NCBI RefSeq assembly: GCF_913062585.1
Contig: NZ_CAJXWX010000018.1
Span: forward strand, 1-64,000
Reading direction: 5' to 3'
From: an uncultured Sphingomonas sp.
GTDB taxonomy: Bacteria; Pseudomonadota; Alphaproteobacteria; Sphingomonadales; Sphingomonadaceae
DNA: 64,000 nt
Of the stretch, positions 18,445-28,401 are shown piece after piece. The position numbers were made by a program, and so were the translations under genes. The notes under the pieces are model-generated. The model saw nothing but the letters and a program-made list of their open reading frames with translations. It made no database searches and was not told the origin of the DNA. Each line of letters starts with the position of its first letter. The first letter of the stretch is position 1.

Positions 18445-19152
18445 GTGACGACAGTGAAGCGACGCGGACCCGCACACAGCGCGCTGGCGCGGGATATCGG
18501 TGTCGCCATCGTGACCGGCCGGATTCCCACCGGCTCCACCCTGCCCGGCGAGGTCGAGATCGCCGAACAGCGCGGCATGTCGCGCTCGGTCGTGCGCGAG
18601 GCGCTGCGCATGTTGTCGGCCAAGGGGCTGGTGGTCAGCAAGCCCAAGGCCGGGACGCGGGTGCGCGAGCGGCTGGAGTGGAACCTGCTCGACCCCGAAC
18701 TGCTCGCCTGGATGTTCGAGGGCGAGCCGCCCGCCGGTTTCGTCACCAGCCTGTTCCAGCTCCGTCTGATCGTCGAGCCCGCCGCCGCCGAACTGGCCGC
18801 CGTGAAGCGCGACACCCGCCAGCTGTCGCGCATGGGCGCCGCGCTGGAGGCGATGGGCGAGCATGGCCTGCACACCGAACAGGGCCGTGCGGCCGACCAG
18901 CTGTTCCACAACATCATCCTGGAGGCGACGGGCAACGAGCTGCTGATCAGCCTGTCGGGCAGCATCGGCGCGGCGGTTCGCTGGACGACGCTCTACAAGC
19001 ATCGCAGCGCCAAGCTGCCCCGCGATTCCATGCCCGAGCATCGCCACCTGTTCGCCGCCATCGCGGATTCGGACGCGGCGGCCGCCCGCGCGGCGACGAT
19101 CGTGTTGGTCGAGCAGGCCCGCGAGGATACCGAGCGCGCGCTGGCGCGCTGA
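18445..19152 (+). CDS. GntR-family regulator, FadR/FCD subfamily
   Basis: 235 residues from a GTG with GGGGAGGA upstream. It has an N-terminal winged helix (STLPGEVEIAEQRGMSRSVVREALRMLSAKGLVVSKPKAGTRV) and a C-terminal all-helical FCD ligand domain with the metal/ligand His positions in DQLFHNIILEATGN and MPEHRHLFAAI. It resembles the DgoR/sugar-acid group more than fatty-acid FadR. It is divergent from the ester hydrolase gene, which it probably controls together with itself; the ligand is unknown. Confidence 0.9.
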   Translation: MTTVKRRGPAHSALARDIGVAIVTGRIPTGSTLPGEVEIAEQRGMSRSVVREALRMLSAKGLVVSKPKAGTRVRERLEWNLLDPELLAWMFEGEPPAGFVTSLFQLRLIVEPAAAELAAVKRDTRQLSRMGAALEAMGEHGLHTEQGRAADQLFHNIILEATGNELLISLSGSIGAAVRWTTLYKHRSAKLPRDSMPEHRHLFAAIADSDAAAARAATIVLVEQAREDTERALAR

Positions 19153-19170
19153 TCGGCTGGCGCTCAGGCA

Positions 19171-20985
19171 TCACTCCTCCGGCCGGGTGCTCATCCTTGC
19201 ATGCCACGCCATGGCGGCGCGCCCGGCCAGGTTGCGCATGTCCTGCAACGCCGCCAGATCGGCCTCGCGCCGGATCAGCCGGTGCAGCCAGCCGCTCAGA
19301 TCATGCGCGGCGATCTCCGCCTCGACGCTGGCACGCCCCGCGGCCCGACGCGCGGCCTCGATCGCCGCGATGGGACGATCGCTCTCCACCGCCTCGCCAT
19401 AACGGCGATGGGCGTCGATCCCGGCCTCGATCCGCCGGGGCAGCGGCGGACCGAAATCGGGGCGAAAGGCAAAGACCGCCAGCAGTGCGGCCACGCTGCC
19501 CACCACATTGTCGACAACCCGCGCAGAGGCGATGCCGACGCCGGGATGGAGCATGTCCGTCACCAAGACGAAGAGCATCGTCAGGAACATCACGAAAATG
19601 GTGTAGTTGACCGAGCGCAGCGCCATGGTGATCGCGGTCAGCACCACCGCCGCCAGCGCGGGCACGACCGGCCCGCCGCCCAGCAGCGGCAGCGTCATGG
19701 CCAGGACACCGCCCAAAAGGCTCCCCAATATCCGCTCCAGGCACCGCGACCATGTCACCCGGACATCGCCCTGCAGCACGACGATCACCGCCATTGCCGC
19801 CCAATAGGGATAACCCAGCCCGAAGGTCGCGGCGGCATAATAGACCATGATGAGCCCCCCGGCCTGGCGCAGCCCCTGCCGGACCATCGCCGCCCGCCGG
19901 CCGGTTTCGGCCTCCGCCTCGCTTGCCGGCGCGGTCGGATGCGCCTCCGTTTCGGCATCGCCTTCGGTCAGCAGGGCGAACGCGTCTCCGAACGCCGCCG
20001 CACAGCCCCGGAACACGGGATCCGTCATGTCGGCCTGTATGCGCCGCATCGTCGTGCGAGCCTCTGCCAACATCGCCTCGGCCCGGTGCCGGCGACGCAG
20101 GTCCGCGCACCACAGCGCCACGGCACGGTGGCACGCCTCGGCGAGCGCGACCCGCTCCTCGACACGACCCCAGCGATCTATACAGGCCTGGTCCAGGGCC
20201 AGCAGCGCCCCGAATATCGTCTCCGCCGCCGCCAGCTCGCGCCGCGCCAGCGCCGCCGGGCCCGGTTCGCCCTCGAAGCGGACCAGCACATCGCGGAACC
20301 GCTCGATCGCCAGCCGCACCGCGCGCCGATGCTCGGCATGGTCGCTGCGCCACTGCGCGTCCCGGTGGGGACGCTCGCGTAGCCCGGCCAGATCATCAGC
20401 CATGTCCAGCAATCGCGCCCCCACCGCCCGGGTCGCGCGGCGCAGCGGATCGGCGGCGTCGATCCGCCAGAGCAGGTTGATGAGGACATAGCTCCAGGCC
20501 CCCCCGGCGAAGAACGCCGTCGCCAGCCGGGCCGCGGCGGCAAGGTCATGCGGAAAGCCGACCGCGACGACCGCCACCACGCCGCACAGCGTGCCGACCA
20601 GGCCGCCGAACGGCAGCCGCGCCGCCGCCATCGTCGCCAGGAAGACGAGGAGCGGGCCGACAATCATCGCCGCATGAGGCGCGATCGACGCCGCCCAGGA
20701 TCCGGCCAGTGCGACCGCCATACCCCCGACTACGAACAGCCCGAGCAGACGTCGCCGCAACCGGTCCGGCCCCGGCACATCGCACAGACAGGTCCAGAAG
20801 GCGGCATAGACCGCCCATCCCCACTCGCTTCGCCCCGTCCCGATCGCCAGGGCCAACGGCAGGGCGACCGCCACCGCCCCGCGATATCCCTCGGCGCGGT
20901 TCAGATGCTCCGGCGCCAGGTTGAACGACCGCAGCTCCAGCCGTCGTCCCAGCATTCGCAGGGCACGGGTCACGCCATGTGCCAT
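19171..20985 (-). CDS. FUSC-family membrane protein (fusaric acid resistance/aromatic acid efflux type)
   Basis: About 604 residues with two blocks of membrane helices: residues ~35-165, and ~350-490 where GLRQAGGLIMVYYAAATFGLGYPYW opens. Soluble helical regions follow each block. This duplicated layout is that of FUSC/YccS/AaeB exporters of aromatic acids. The gene ends the operon DUF4349 - small protein - FUSC. The track uses a GTG at 21033; the ATG at 20985 has AAGGG upstream and starts closer to the domain. The substrate is not deducible. Confidence 0.85.
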   Translation of the reverse strand: MAHGVTRALRMLGRRLELRSFNLAPEHLNRAEGYRGAVAVALPLALAIGTGRSEWGWAVYAAFWTCLCDVPGPDRLRRRLLGLFVVGGMAVALAGSWAASIAPHAAMIVGPLLVFLATMAAARLPFGGLVGTLCGVVAVVAVGFPHDLAAAARLATAFFAGGAWSYVLINLLWRIDAADPLRRATRAVGARLLDMADDLAGLRERPHRDAQWRSDHAEHRRAVRLAIERFRDVLVRFEGEPGPAALARRELAAAETIFGALLALDQACIDRWGRVEERVALAEACHRAVALWCADLRRRHRAEAMLAEARTTMRRIQADMTDPVFRGCAAAFGDAFALLTEGDAETEAHPTAPASEAEAETGRRAAMVRQGLRQAGGLIMVYYAAATFGLGYPYWAAMAVIVVLQGDVRVTWSRCLERILGSLLGGVLAMTLPLLGGGPVVPALAAVVLTAITMALRSVNYTIFVMFLTMLFVLVTDMLHPGVGIASARVVDNVVGSVAALLAVFAFRPDFGPPLPRRIEAGIDAHRRYGEAVESDRPIAAIEAARRAAGRASVEAEIAAHDLSGWLHRLIRREADLAALQDMRNLAGRAAMAWHARMSTRPEE

Positions 20986-21099
20986 GCCCCGCCGCCCTTC
21001 GCCCCCGGCCCGTGTCGTCACGCGAATCTCCACCGTTCCGCACCGATACGCCGTGTAGCAGCGATGGGGAGAGACTGGCCCATCGGAAGCGCGCCCGGC

Positions 21100-21435
21100 C
21101 TATCGTTCGTCTTCGCCGCTTTTCCGGCCCGGCCCGAACTCGGTGCGCAGACCGAAACCACCGCCCCTTTGAAAGCCGAACGTGACGCCCGGCGCGATCT
21201 GTAGGCGAAGCGGGCGCGACAGGAGATTGTCGGCCGGGGGCGGCGCAGGCTCCGGGCCTAGGCGGAAGGACGACTGGTCCTTGCGTCCACAGACCACTAC
21301 CTCGCCAGTGCCAGTATCGGCGGGACAGGAATGCCGGGTCAGCAGCACCGGACCGACCGGGCCGGCGGACGCCACGGCCCCCGCCGGTCCAGCTGCGGGC
21401 GGCGGCGCGGCCGCGACCTGGGCCGCGACGATCAT
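21100..21435 (-). CDS. Small Pro/Ala-rich protein of unknown function
   Basis: I use the ATG at 21435 because it overlaps the DUF4349 stop as ATGA; the track starts nine codons earlier. The 111-residue product begins with a hydrophobic Ala-rich stretch (MIVAAQVAAAPPPAAGPAG), which may be a signal. It contains SCPADTGTGEVVVCGRKD, a pattern recurring in small exported sphingomonad proteins of unknown role, and a glycine-rich FGFQRGGGFGLR tail. The two cysteines could form a disulfide. The position between DUF4349 and FUSC suggests an envelope function, but no function can be assigned. Confidence 0.7.
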   Translation of the reverse strand: MIVAAQVAAAPPPAAGPAGAVASAGPVGPVLLTRHSCPADTGTGEVVVCGRKDQSSFRLGPEPAPPPADNLLSRPLRLQIAPGVTFGFQRGGGFGLRTEFGPGRKSGEDER

Positions 21436-22295
21436 TCGCCCGGTGATGCCACGCGCCGCCATCGCGGCAGGCGCCAGCCGCGCTTGCGGAAAATCCGGCG
21501 TAGCAGCAGGAGCAGCGGTACGCCGACGACCAGCCAGGGCAGCCCCGCCACGATCGCCGTCACCAGCGTGGCGATGCTGTGGCTGAGCGTATCCCCCGCC
21601 GAACGCAGGCTGGTACCGATCGCCGAGGACGATGCGAGGCCCTCGTCATAGATATAGTCGATCGTCACCGAGGACATGGCGACGCGCTGCGCCAGGCTGG
21701 CCCGTTCCTGACGCGCGGCGTCCAGTTCCTCCTGGGTGGTCGCATAGGCGCGCTCGGCCTGGACCAGTTCGCCGACATTGCCCTTGCCCGACCGGATGAT
21801 GGCCAGCAACCGCTCGGCCAGTGCCTGTTTCGCGCGGACCTTGGCATCGGCGTCGATCACCTGCCGCGTGACGTCCTCGGCGGTCGACTGGCGCTCGGAC
21901 AATCGTGCGTCGCCCTTGCTCGCCAAGGCGTCCAGCCGCCGGTTCACATCCGGGGCGATCCGCGCATCGACCAGCAGCACCGCATGGTCGGCGGAGAAAC
22001 GCTCATTCGGACCGGGCGTGTGCAGGCTCGACCGAACCACCATGCACTTCGCACTGCCCAACTGGCGGCATAGCGCCAGTTGCTCGCCCTGGACCTCGGC
22101 GACGTTGGGCCGATCAAAGGCGTAGGACACGGTATAGCTATAGGCGATCTGCGGCTTGCTCGCCGAAGGTCCGGGCGATTCCGCCGGTGGCTCGGCTACG
22201 TCGAACGTGCTTAGCTTTTCGGCCGTCTTTTGGACCGTCGCCTGCCCGCACCCGGCCAGCAGCAGTGCTGCCAGTCCTATCGTCTTCCTGACCAT
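21432..22295 (-). CDS. DUF4349 lipoprotein
   Basis: The ATG at 22295 gives a classic lipoprotein signal, MVRKTIGLAALLLAGCGQ. A DUF4349 region follows: extracytoplasmic segment RPNVAEVQGEQLALCRQLG, coiled coil ARQERASLAQRVAMSSVTIDYIY, and a final membrane helix with a basic cytoplasmic tail (LVTAIVAGLPWLVVGVPLLLLLRRIFRKRGW). The family is found across bacteria with unknown biochemical role; some members are annotated as anti-sigma-like or envelope proteins. The track start 18 codons upstream lacks the lipobox context. It is the first gene of a three-gene minus-strand operon. Confidence 0.85.
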   Translation of the reverse strand: MVRKTIGLAALLLAGCGQATVQKTAEKLSTFDVAEPPAESPGPSASKPQIAYSYTVSYAFDRPNVAEVQGEQLALCRQLGSAKCMVVRSSLHTPGPNERFSADHAVLLVDARIAPDVNRRLDALASKGDARLSERQSTAEDVTRQVIDADAKVRAKQALAERLLAIIRSGKGNVGELVQAERAYATTQEELDAARQERASLAQRVAMSSVTIDYIYDEGLASSSAIGTSLRSAGDTLSHSIATLVTAIVAGLPWLVVGVPLLLLLRRIFRKRGWRLPRWRRVASPGE

Positions 22296-22388
22296 CGACC
22301 CCACTCCCCTTGCGCGACGATGGTCGTCCGCCAAGTGGATGTTCGTCAAGTGTGGAGCGTCTCGGCTTTGACGACCTTCAGGGCTGTG

Positions 22389-22600
22389 CTTCCTTCCCTC
22401 TCCCCTGGACAGGGGAGAGGGTTAGCGGAGCTTGCCAGCTTTGCTGGCTAGCGCAGCTTGGGTGAGGGGTTGAGCGAGCCGGAAGGCTCGCACCCTCGCA
22501 CCAGCGAGCGCACACCCCTGACCCAGCTCCGACTAAGCCTTTGCTTTCGCAAAGACCAAGTCTGCGCAACCCTCTCCCCTCAAAGAGGGGCGAGGGAAGA
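22389..22600. repeat. Hairpin-rich intergenic repeat
   Basis: The block starts with a perfect 11-bp hairpin (ccctctcccct - ggac - aggggagaggg at 22396-22421). It continues with gccagctttgctggc-like stems and ends with a related ccctctcccct...agaggggcgaggg stem near 22570. It fills the gap between DUF4349 and the alpha-galactosidase gene. Short ORFs called here in the track are products of the repeat. Confidence 0.65.
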
Positions 22601-22647
22601 AAAGCATCCCTCAACGTCGATGTGGCCGAGCTTCATCCCCGCACCAC

Positions 22648-24888
22648 TCAGTCCGCCACCTCGAAGACGAACGCCGTTCCAACATAATCGCCCTTCAGCG
22701 GCGCGCGCAAACCCCGGTTCATCCAATAGGCACCCGACGCCCTCGCCGGCACGCCCGCCGGTCGGGCCGAGCCATCAAGCATCCGCACGGCGTACATCCG
22801 CGCCGGGTCCAGCCCCCGCGCATGGATCGCCGCCGGATTGTCGCGCCACATCGACGAATGCAGCATCTGGAACAGCACCGCCTGGCGCTTGTCCTGCCCG
22901 ACATACATGGTGGCCGAAGTCGCATTGTCGCCGGTCGGCGACTCCAGGCGGTAGAGCGCGCCGCGCTGCACCGTCTCGCGGATGGTCTTGTACGCCGCCA
23001 CCCATTTGCGCGCGGTGGCGAAGTCCGCCTCCGCCCATTTGTCCAGATTGGCCCCGATGCCCAGCCCGCCCTGCATCGACGACAGGAACCGATAGTCAAG
23101 GCTGGTCACGCGCGTATTCGCCCAGTTCGGGCTGTCGGTGACCCAGGCCATCATGACCGCCACCGGATAGGCGCGGGTGAAGCCGTCCTGGATGGTCAGC
23201 CGGTCGGCCGGGTCGGTATTGTCCGACGGCCAAACCTCGTCGGTCAGCCCGATGATCCCCAGGTCGACGCGCCCGCCGCCGCCCGAACAGGCCTCGATCT
23301 CCAGCTTGGGGTGCCGCCGCCGCAGTTCGGAGAGGATGAAATACAGGTTGCGGACATAATCGACATAGACACGCTGCTGATCGGCCACCGGCTGTTCGGG
23401 CCAGCCGGCCTCCGTCCAGTTACGGTTATAATCCCATTTCAGAAACGCGATGTCATTCTCGCTGACCAGCTTGTCGAGCACGGCCAGCAGGTGATCGCGG
23501 ACGTCGGTGCGCGCCAGGTTGAGGACGAGCTGGTTGCGCCCCTCGGTCCGCGGGCGGCCGGGGAAGTTCAGCACCCAGTCGGGATGCGCGCGGTACAGGT
23601 CGCTGTCGACATTGACCATCTCGGGCTCGACCCACAGGCCGAAATCCATGCCTAGCCCCTTCACCCGGTCGATCAGGGGTTTCAGGCCATTGGGGAATTT
23701 GGTCGGATTGACCGTCCAGTCGCCCAGCCCCGCCTTGTCGCTGTTGCGCGCGCCGAACCAGCCGTCATCGACCACGAAGCGCTCGACCCCGATCTTCGCC
23801 GCCTTCTCAGCCAGCGCCATCTGCCCCGCCTCGGTCACGTCGAAGGCGGTCGCCTCCCAGCTGTTGTAAAGGACCGGACGCAACCGCGCCTTGGTACCGT
23901 GCGGAAGGATGTGCGCGACCTCGAATTCATGGAATGTCCGCGACGCGCCGCCCAGCCCCGCGCCCGAATAGCCCGCATAGAAGACCGGCGTGTCCAGCGT
24001 CTCGCCCGGCTTCAGCGTCCAGGAAAAGTCGTAAGGGTTGTAACCGCCCGCGATCCGCACCCGGCCCAGATTGTCCGACGCCACGCTGATCCGGAACGAT
24101 CCCGACCAGGCGAGCGCGCCATACCAGACGGGGCCATGCTCCTCGCTGGTCAGTCCTTCGCGGCCGATGGCAAACCAGGGATTGTTGCCATGGCCGGTCG
24201 AGCCGCGACGGCTCTCCAGCACGGTCTCGGCCGCTTCGACCGGCACGACCTTCTGCGTCCATTCGGCTGCGTGACGGCCGGTCAGATAATGGAGGCGGTA
24301 ATCGTCACCGACCGGCAGCGAATAAACCGCCGCCGCCAGCTGATCGACCCGCACCGGCTTGGCGTCGCCGTTGCGGACCTTCGCCGATCGCGCGACGATG
24401 CCGGTCACAGGGTCGATCGTGTAGGTCAGCGTGACGAATAGCGGGCGGCGGATATCGGCCAGCTCGATGGTCAGCGTCTCGCCGCTCGCGCGGTGGCTGC
24501 GATATTTCAGGACAAGGTCGCGATTGCCGTCGGCGAACAGCGCCTTGACGCCGGGCTCGCTCACCAGTCCTTCGCCCTGCCCCGGAAACTCCTGAAGCGT
24601 GACCGAGCCGGCGGGGTCGAAGCCCGACAATTCGCCCGGCGCCTTCAACACGATCGGGTCGCCCGTCTTGACCGGATCGCCCGAGATCAGCGGATCGCCA
24701 TCGGCCAGCGCGGCACCCCAGTAGAGCGGCTGGAGATACCCCTTCTCATCCACCCCCATGGCATAGGTCACGCCGCCGCCATCCAGGCGGAACACCTTGG
24801 CGTCCGTGGGTGCCGTCACCTTCGCCGCAATCGGAGTGGCGAGCGCGGCCATGGCCACCCCTGCCAGAATCGCATTCCGCCAGCGCAT
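22648..24888 (-). CDS. Secreted alpha-galactosidase, GH36
   Basis: Signal peptide MRWRNAILAGVAMAALATPIAA, then an N-terminal beta-supersandwich and the GH36 barrel. Catalytic motifs are visible: nucleophile Asp in FLKWDYNRNW, acid/base Asp in VWPSDNTD, plus SGGGGRVDLG and RFVVDDGWFG. 746 residues match GH36 enzymes that release terminal alpha-galactose from melibiose, raffinose or galactomannan side chains. The track's TTG start would put five residues before the signal; the ATG at 24888 has CAGGAGAG upstream. It shares strand and spacing with the TonB receptor upstream of it. Confidence 0.92.
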   Translation of the reverse strand: MRWRNAILAGVAMAALATPIAAKVTAPTDAKVFRLDGGGVTYAMGVDEKGYLQPLYWGAALADGDPLISGDPVKTGDPIVLKAPGELSGFDPAGSVTLQEFPGQGEGLVSEPGVKALFADGNRDLVLKYRSHRASGETLTIELADIRRPLFVTLTYTIDPVTGIVARSAKVRNGDAKPVRVDQLAAAVYSLPVGDDYRLHYLTGRHAAEWTQKVVPVEAAETVLESRRGSTGHGNNPWFAIGREGLTSEEHGPVWYGALAWSGSFRISVASDNLGRVRIAGGYNPYDFSWTLKPGETLDTPVFYAGYSGAGLGGASRTFHEFEVAHILPHGTKARLRPVLYNSWEATAFDVTEAGQMALAEKAAKIGVERFVVDDGWFGARNSDKAGLGDWTVNPTKFPNGLKPLIDRVKGLGMDFGLWVEPEMVNVDSDLYRAHPDWVLNFPGRPRTEGRNQLVLNLARTDVRDHLLAVLDKLVSENDIAFLKWDYNRNWTEAGWPEQPVADQQRVYVDYVRNLYFILSELRRRHPKLEIEACSGGGGRVDLGIIGLTDEVWPSDNTDPADRLTIQDGFTRAYPVAVMMAWVTDSPNWANTRVTSLDYRFLSSMQGGLGIGANLDKWAEADFATARKWVAAYKTIRETVQRGALYRLESPTGDNATSATMYVGQDKRQAVLFQMLHSSMWRDNPAAIHARGLDPARMYAVRMLDGSARPAGVPARASGAYWMNRGLRAPLKGDYVGTAFVFEVAD

Positions 24889-24954
24889 CAAACTCTCCTG
24901 CAAACCTTTGCATTAAGTCTGACATAGTGCGCTGGCGGAACGCAAGACCCTGTT

Positions 24955-27060
24955 TCAAAAGGCGAGGCGCGCCGAAACCCGGACCGTGCGCGGGGCGCCG
25001 GGATAGACCCAGACCGGGCTGTACGAACTCATCGCATAATGGACATCGAACAGATTGTCCGCCTCCGCGCGCACGGTCAGCGCGGGCGTCACGCCGATCT
25101 CTCCCGCGATCTTGGCCTTGGTATAGGCGGGCAGGCGCAGGCCGCTGCTGTCCACCGCGCCGGCCCGGTCGCCGACATAGGCCGCGCCCGCCGTCACCGA
25201 CCAGTCGGTGCCCCAGGGGGTCGGATAGCGACCGACCACAAGAAGCGTTCCGGAATGTTTGGCGACGTTCAGCACGTCCGGCGTGGCGAAGGTCCGGTCG
25301 TCGGCGCGAGCGTCGATATAGGCGTAATTGGCGACCACTTGCCAATGCCCGGCGAGGTTCAGCGAGGCATCCAGCTCGACGCCCCGGCTCTTCAACGACC
25401 CGACCGGTGCCAGGAAATTGGGATCGACCGGATCGTTGGTCAGGATATTGCGCTTTTCGATATCGAAGAAGGTCGCCGCCACGTTGATCCCGCGCCACCG
25501 CCCCGCAACACCCAGTTCATAGCCCTTTGCCTCTTCGGGACCGAAAGCGGCGCCTTGCGGATTGGCCGTATCAGGGCGTCCGCTCCCGGAATTGAGCAGA
25601 TAGGACTCGCCCCAATTGGCATGAACCGCGACCGTGTCCGTCAGGCGATACCGGGCGCCGACCCGGAACTTGACCGGATCGCCCGTCACCTCGGTCGTGA
25701 AGCCGGTCAGGTTGCGCCGCAGCTTCTGGCGATACGCATCATAGCGCACGCCACCGGTCAGGGTCAGCCGCGCGCTGACATCCCACATGTCCTGAAGGTA
25801 GATGGCCCCGGCGACCCGAGTCTCGCGCTGATCAGTGAAGGGCAGGACCGTCGGTGCCGGCTGGCCATAGACGGGGTCGAACACATTGACGGCATAGGGG
25901 TTGGCGGCGTTCGGGCTCCGGCGCCGCAGCAGTTCCAGATAGTCGAGCGTATAGCCTTTGACGCCCAGGCTGGGGTGATGCACGCCCCACGCCTCGAACC
26001 GCCCCGCCAGTTCCAGTCGGGCCGACAGGTCGGTGGACTCGTAACCGCGCTCGCGCCGCTGCCGCCACAGGGTCGTGTTGTTCACCAGCCGCGACTGGTC
26101 GCTGGATAGGCCGCGCAGCGTGGCATAGCGCCAGACCACGCCGCCGTTCAGCGACCATTCGCCCCCCAGCCCCTGCTCGCCGGTCAGTTGCAGCCGCGTG
26201 TTGCGCGCGCGCGTCAGGCCATCCTTCGGCTCGCCGAAATAACGGTTGGCGGGCACCGCCAATGCATCGCCCCGGATAGCAGCCACACCCCGGTCGAAGG
26301 CGGAGTCGAAGGTCGTATATTCGGCCAGCGCGGTCAGCTTGGTATCCGCCCCCGGCGCCCAGGTCAGCGACGGGGAGACGACACGGCGCGACGGGTTGGT
26401 GAAGTCGCGATAGCCGTCCGAATCCTCGCCTGCCACCACGATCCGGCCCGCCAGCGTGGCGGACAGCGGCCCGGTCACGTCCAGTTCGGCGCGCCGCGTG
26501 TCGAACGATCCATAAAGGACGGTCGCATTGACGGCGGAGGTGAAGCGCGGCGTCTTCGACACGATGTTGACGCGCCCGGCCGGGTCGATATCGCCGAACA
26601 CCGCGCCCGAGGGGCCCTTCAGCACCTCGATCCGCTCGGTCGTCGCCGGGTCGCGCGGCGGTGCCAGGCCGCGATTGGCCAGGAAGCCGTCGATATAATA
26701 TTCCGCCCCGCCATCGGGCGTGCCCAGAAAGCCCCGGATCGCAAAATTGTCGATGAAGCCGCCGCGGTTATTCTGCTGACTGATCCCGCTGAACAGCTCC
26801 AGTGCGTCCGACAGGCGGTATGTGCCATTGGCCACGAGCAGATCGCGCTCCAGCGAGCGGCTCGATTGCGACATGCGCCGCGTGAGCAGATCGGAGCCGA
26901 GCGTGGTGTCGCGATCCGAGCGCGTCCCCAGCACGACGATATCGCCGTGATCGTCCTCGTCCGACGTCGCCTGCGCCAACGCGGGCACGGCGCCCAGGAT
27001 CAGGGCGAGCAAGGACAGCGGCGCAAGCCGCCGAGCAATGGATCGGTGGTAGATGGACAT
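24955..27060 (-). CDS. TonB-dependent receptor, siderophore (FhuA/FpvA) type
   Basis: Signal peptide (ALILGAVPALAQA), then a plug domain with YRLSDALELFSGISQQNNRGG, NFAIRGFLG, and IEVLKGPSGAVFGDIDPAGRVNIVSKTP, the signature of siderophore receptors. A 22-strand barrel ends in VSARLAF. I start at the ATG at 27060 with GGGAGA upstream; the track adds 19 residues. A plug of this type usually takes up ferric siderophores, though its position before an alpha-galactosidase gene allows another ligand. An energy-dependent uptake role at the outer membrane is secure; the ligand is not. Confidence 0.9.
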   Translation of the reverse strand: MSIYHRSIARRLAPLSLLALILGAVPALAQATSDEDDHGDIVVLGTRSDRDTTLGSDLLTRRMSQSSRSLERDLLVANGTYRLSDALELFSGISQQNNRGGFIDNFAIRGFLGTPDGGAEYYIDGFLANRGLAPPRDPATTERIEVLKGPSGAVFGDIDPAGRVNIVSKTPRFTSAVNATVLYGSFDTRRAELDVTGPLSATLAGRIVVAGEDSDGYRDFTNPSRRVVSPSLTWAPGADTKLTALAEYTTFDSAFDRGVAAIRGDALAVPANRYFGEPKDGLTRARNTRLQLTGEQGLGGEWSLNGGVVWRYATLRGLSSDQSRLVNNTTLWRQRRERGYESTDLSARLELAGRFEAWGVHHPSLGVKGYTLDYLELLRRRSPNAANPYAVNVFDPVYGQPAPTVLPFTDQRETRVAGAIYLQDMWDVSARLTLTGGVRYDAYRQKLRRNLTGFTTEVTGDPVKFRVGARYRLTDTVAVHANWGESYLLNSGSGRPDTANPQGAAFGPEEAKGYELGVAGRWRGINVAATFFDIEKRNILTNDPVDPNFLAPVGSLKSRGVELDASLNLAGHWQVVANYAYIDARADDRTFATPDVLNVAKHSGTLLVVGRYPTPWGTDWSVTAGAAYVGDRAGAVDSSGLRLPAYTKAKIAGEIGVTPALTVRAEADNLFDVHYAMSSYSPVWVYPGAPRTVRVSARLAF

Positions 27061-27150
27061 GCAATTCTCCCGTGACGGCGCGCATATCCGGGCAATTGCA
27101 TTGTTACAACATATCATGACGGAAATTTTATTCGGAGGCGCCCCGTCCGC

Positions 27151-28401
27151 TCATCCGGCCAGTTTCGGCCACAGCGTCTTGAGCGGCTGCGTCGCATCGG
27201 CCAGCGCCTTGACCGACAGGACCGCACCGTCGGCGACCAGCGCCTTGCCCTGCACAAAGTCGCGCATCGCATTGACACAGTCTAGCGCGATCACCCGGCC
27301 ACCGCGCAGATAGACGACCGAGAAGCTGCGCGTCGCGGGATCGCCGCGCAGTATCGCCTGGTCATGGCCGATCGACAGCCCGACCGTCTGCAGCTTCAGG
27401 TCATATTGGTTCGACCAGAACCACGGCACCGCATGATAGGCGACTTCGCGCCCCATGATCGTCCGCGCGACGACCATGGCCTGGTCATTGGCGTTCTGTA
27501 CGGACTCCAGCCGGATCGTCGCGCCATCGGCAAAGGCATTGGCATGGGCGGCACAGTCCCCGATGGCGAAGACATGCGACAGGCTCGTCCGCCCCTGCGC
27601 ATCGACCGTCACGCCATTGTCCCCCGCCGCCCCGGCCGCGATCAGCGGTTCCACGGCGGGCACGATGCCGATGCCGACGATCACCATCTGCGCCGGCAGG
27701 ACGGACGCATCCGCAAGGCGGACGCCGCTGACATGCCCCTCCCCCTCGATGCCGTCGACCTGCTCGTTCAGCCGGATGGTGACCCCGTGCGCGCGGTGCT
27801 CCGCCTCGTAGAAGCGCGACAGCGCCTCGCCCGCGACACGCGCGAGCACGCGGTCCTGCGCCTCGACGATGGTCACATGCTTGCCGAACTTGGTCAGCAC
27901 GGCTGCCGCCTCCAGGCCGATATAGCCGCCGCCGATCACGACGACCTCGCGAACCGAGGGCAGTTCCGCGACCAGCCGGTCGACATCGGCGCGGGTTCGC
28001 ACCGAATGCACGCCGCGCAAGGCATGGCCCTCGCAGCTCAGCCGGCGCGCATGGCCACCCGCCGCCCAGATCAACGTGCCATAGGCGATCCTTTCGCCGG
28101 CCGCGCTGGTCAGGCACCGCGCCTCGCCATCGACCGCGACGATCCGCTTGCCCAGCCGCAGCGTGACATCGCGCTCGGCCCAGAAGCGTTCGGGCCGGAT
28201 CAGGATACGCTCGAACGGCTTGTCGCCGGCCAGATATTCCTTCGACAGCGGCGGCCGCTCATAGGGCGGGACATCTTCTTCCCCGACGAGCGCGATCGTG
28301 CCGCCGAAACCCTCCTGCCGCAGCGCGATCGCGGCCTGTGCGCCCGCATGGCCGGTGCCGACGATAACGATGTCGTAAGAGGAACTATGCTGCTGGGTCA
28401 T
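27151..28401 (-). CDS. FAD-dependent ferredoxin/rubredoxin-type NAD(P)H reductase
   Basis: 416 residues with an N-terminal FAD motif ([19 protein letters not shown]), [14 protein letters not shown], a central NAD(P)H Rossmann fold ([21 protein letters not shown]), the second FAD motif [13 protein letters not shown], and the C-terminal reductase domain ([16 protein letters not shown]). This is the layout of rhodocoxin/putidaredoxin reductases, which move electrons from NAD(P)H to a small ferredoxin serving an oxygenase or P450. No ferredoxin or oxygenase gene is adjacent. It lies 90 bases upstream of the TonB receptor on the same strand. Confidence 0.9.
   Translation of the reverse strand: MTQQHSSSYDIVIVGTGHAGAQAAIALRQEGFGGTIALVGEEDVPPYERPPLSKEYLAGDKPFERILIRPERFWAERDVTLRLGKRIVAVDGEARCLTSAAGERIAYGTLIWAAGGHARRLSCEGHALRGVHSVRTRADVDRLVAELPSVREVVVIGGGYIGLEAAAVLTKFGKHVTIVEAQDRVLARVAGEALSRFYEAEHRAHGVTIRLNEQVDGIEGEGHVSGVRLADASVLPAQMVIVGIGIVPAVEPLIAAGAAGDNGVTVDAQGRTSLSHVFAIGDCAAHANAFADGATIRLESVQNANDQAMVVARTIMGREVAYHAVPWFWSNQYDLKLQTVGLSIGHDQAILRGDPATRSFSVVYLRGGRVIALDCVNAMRDFVQGKALVADGAVLSVKALADATQPLKTLWPKLAG

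Noticed and set aside
22389-22640. Short ORFs in the repeat between DUF4349 and alpha-galactosidase
   Set aside because: They are translations of hairpin repeats with no ribosome site.
27088-27115. gcaattgc palindrome and AT-rich stretch upstream of the TonB receptor, considered as a Fur/Irr iron box
   Set aside because: It is too short and does not match known Fur, RirA or Irr sites well enough to call.
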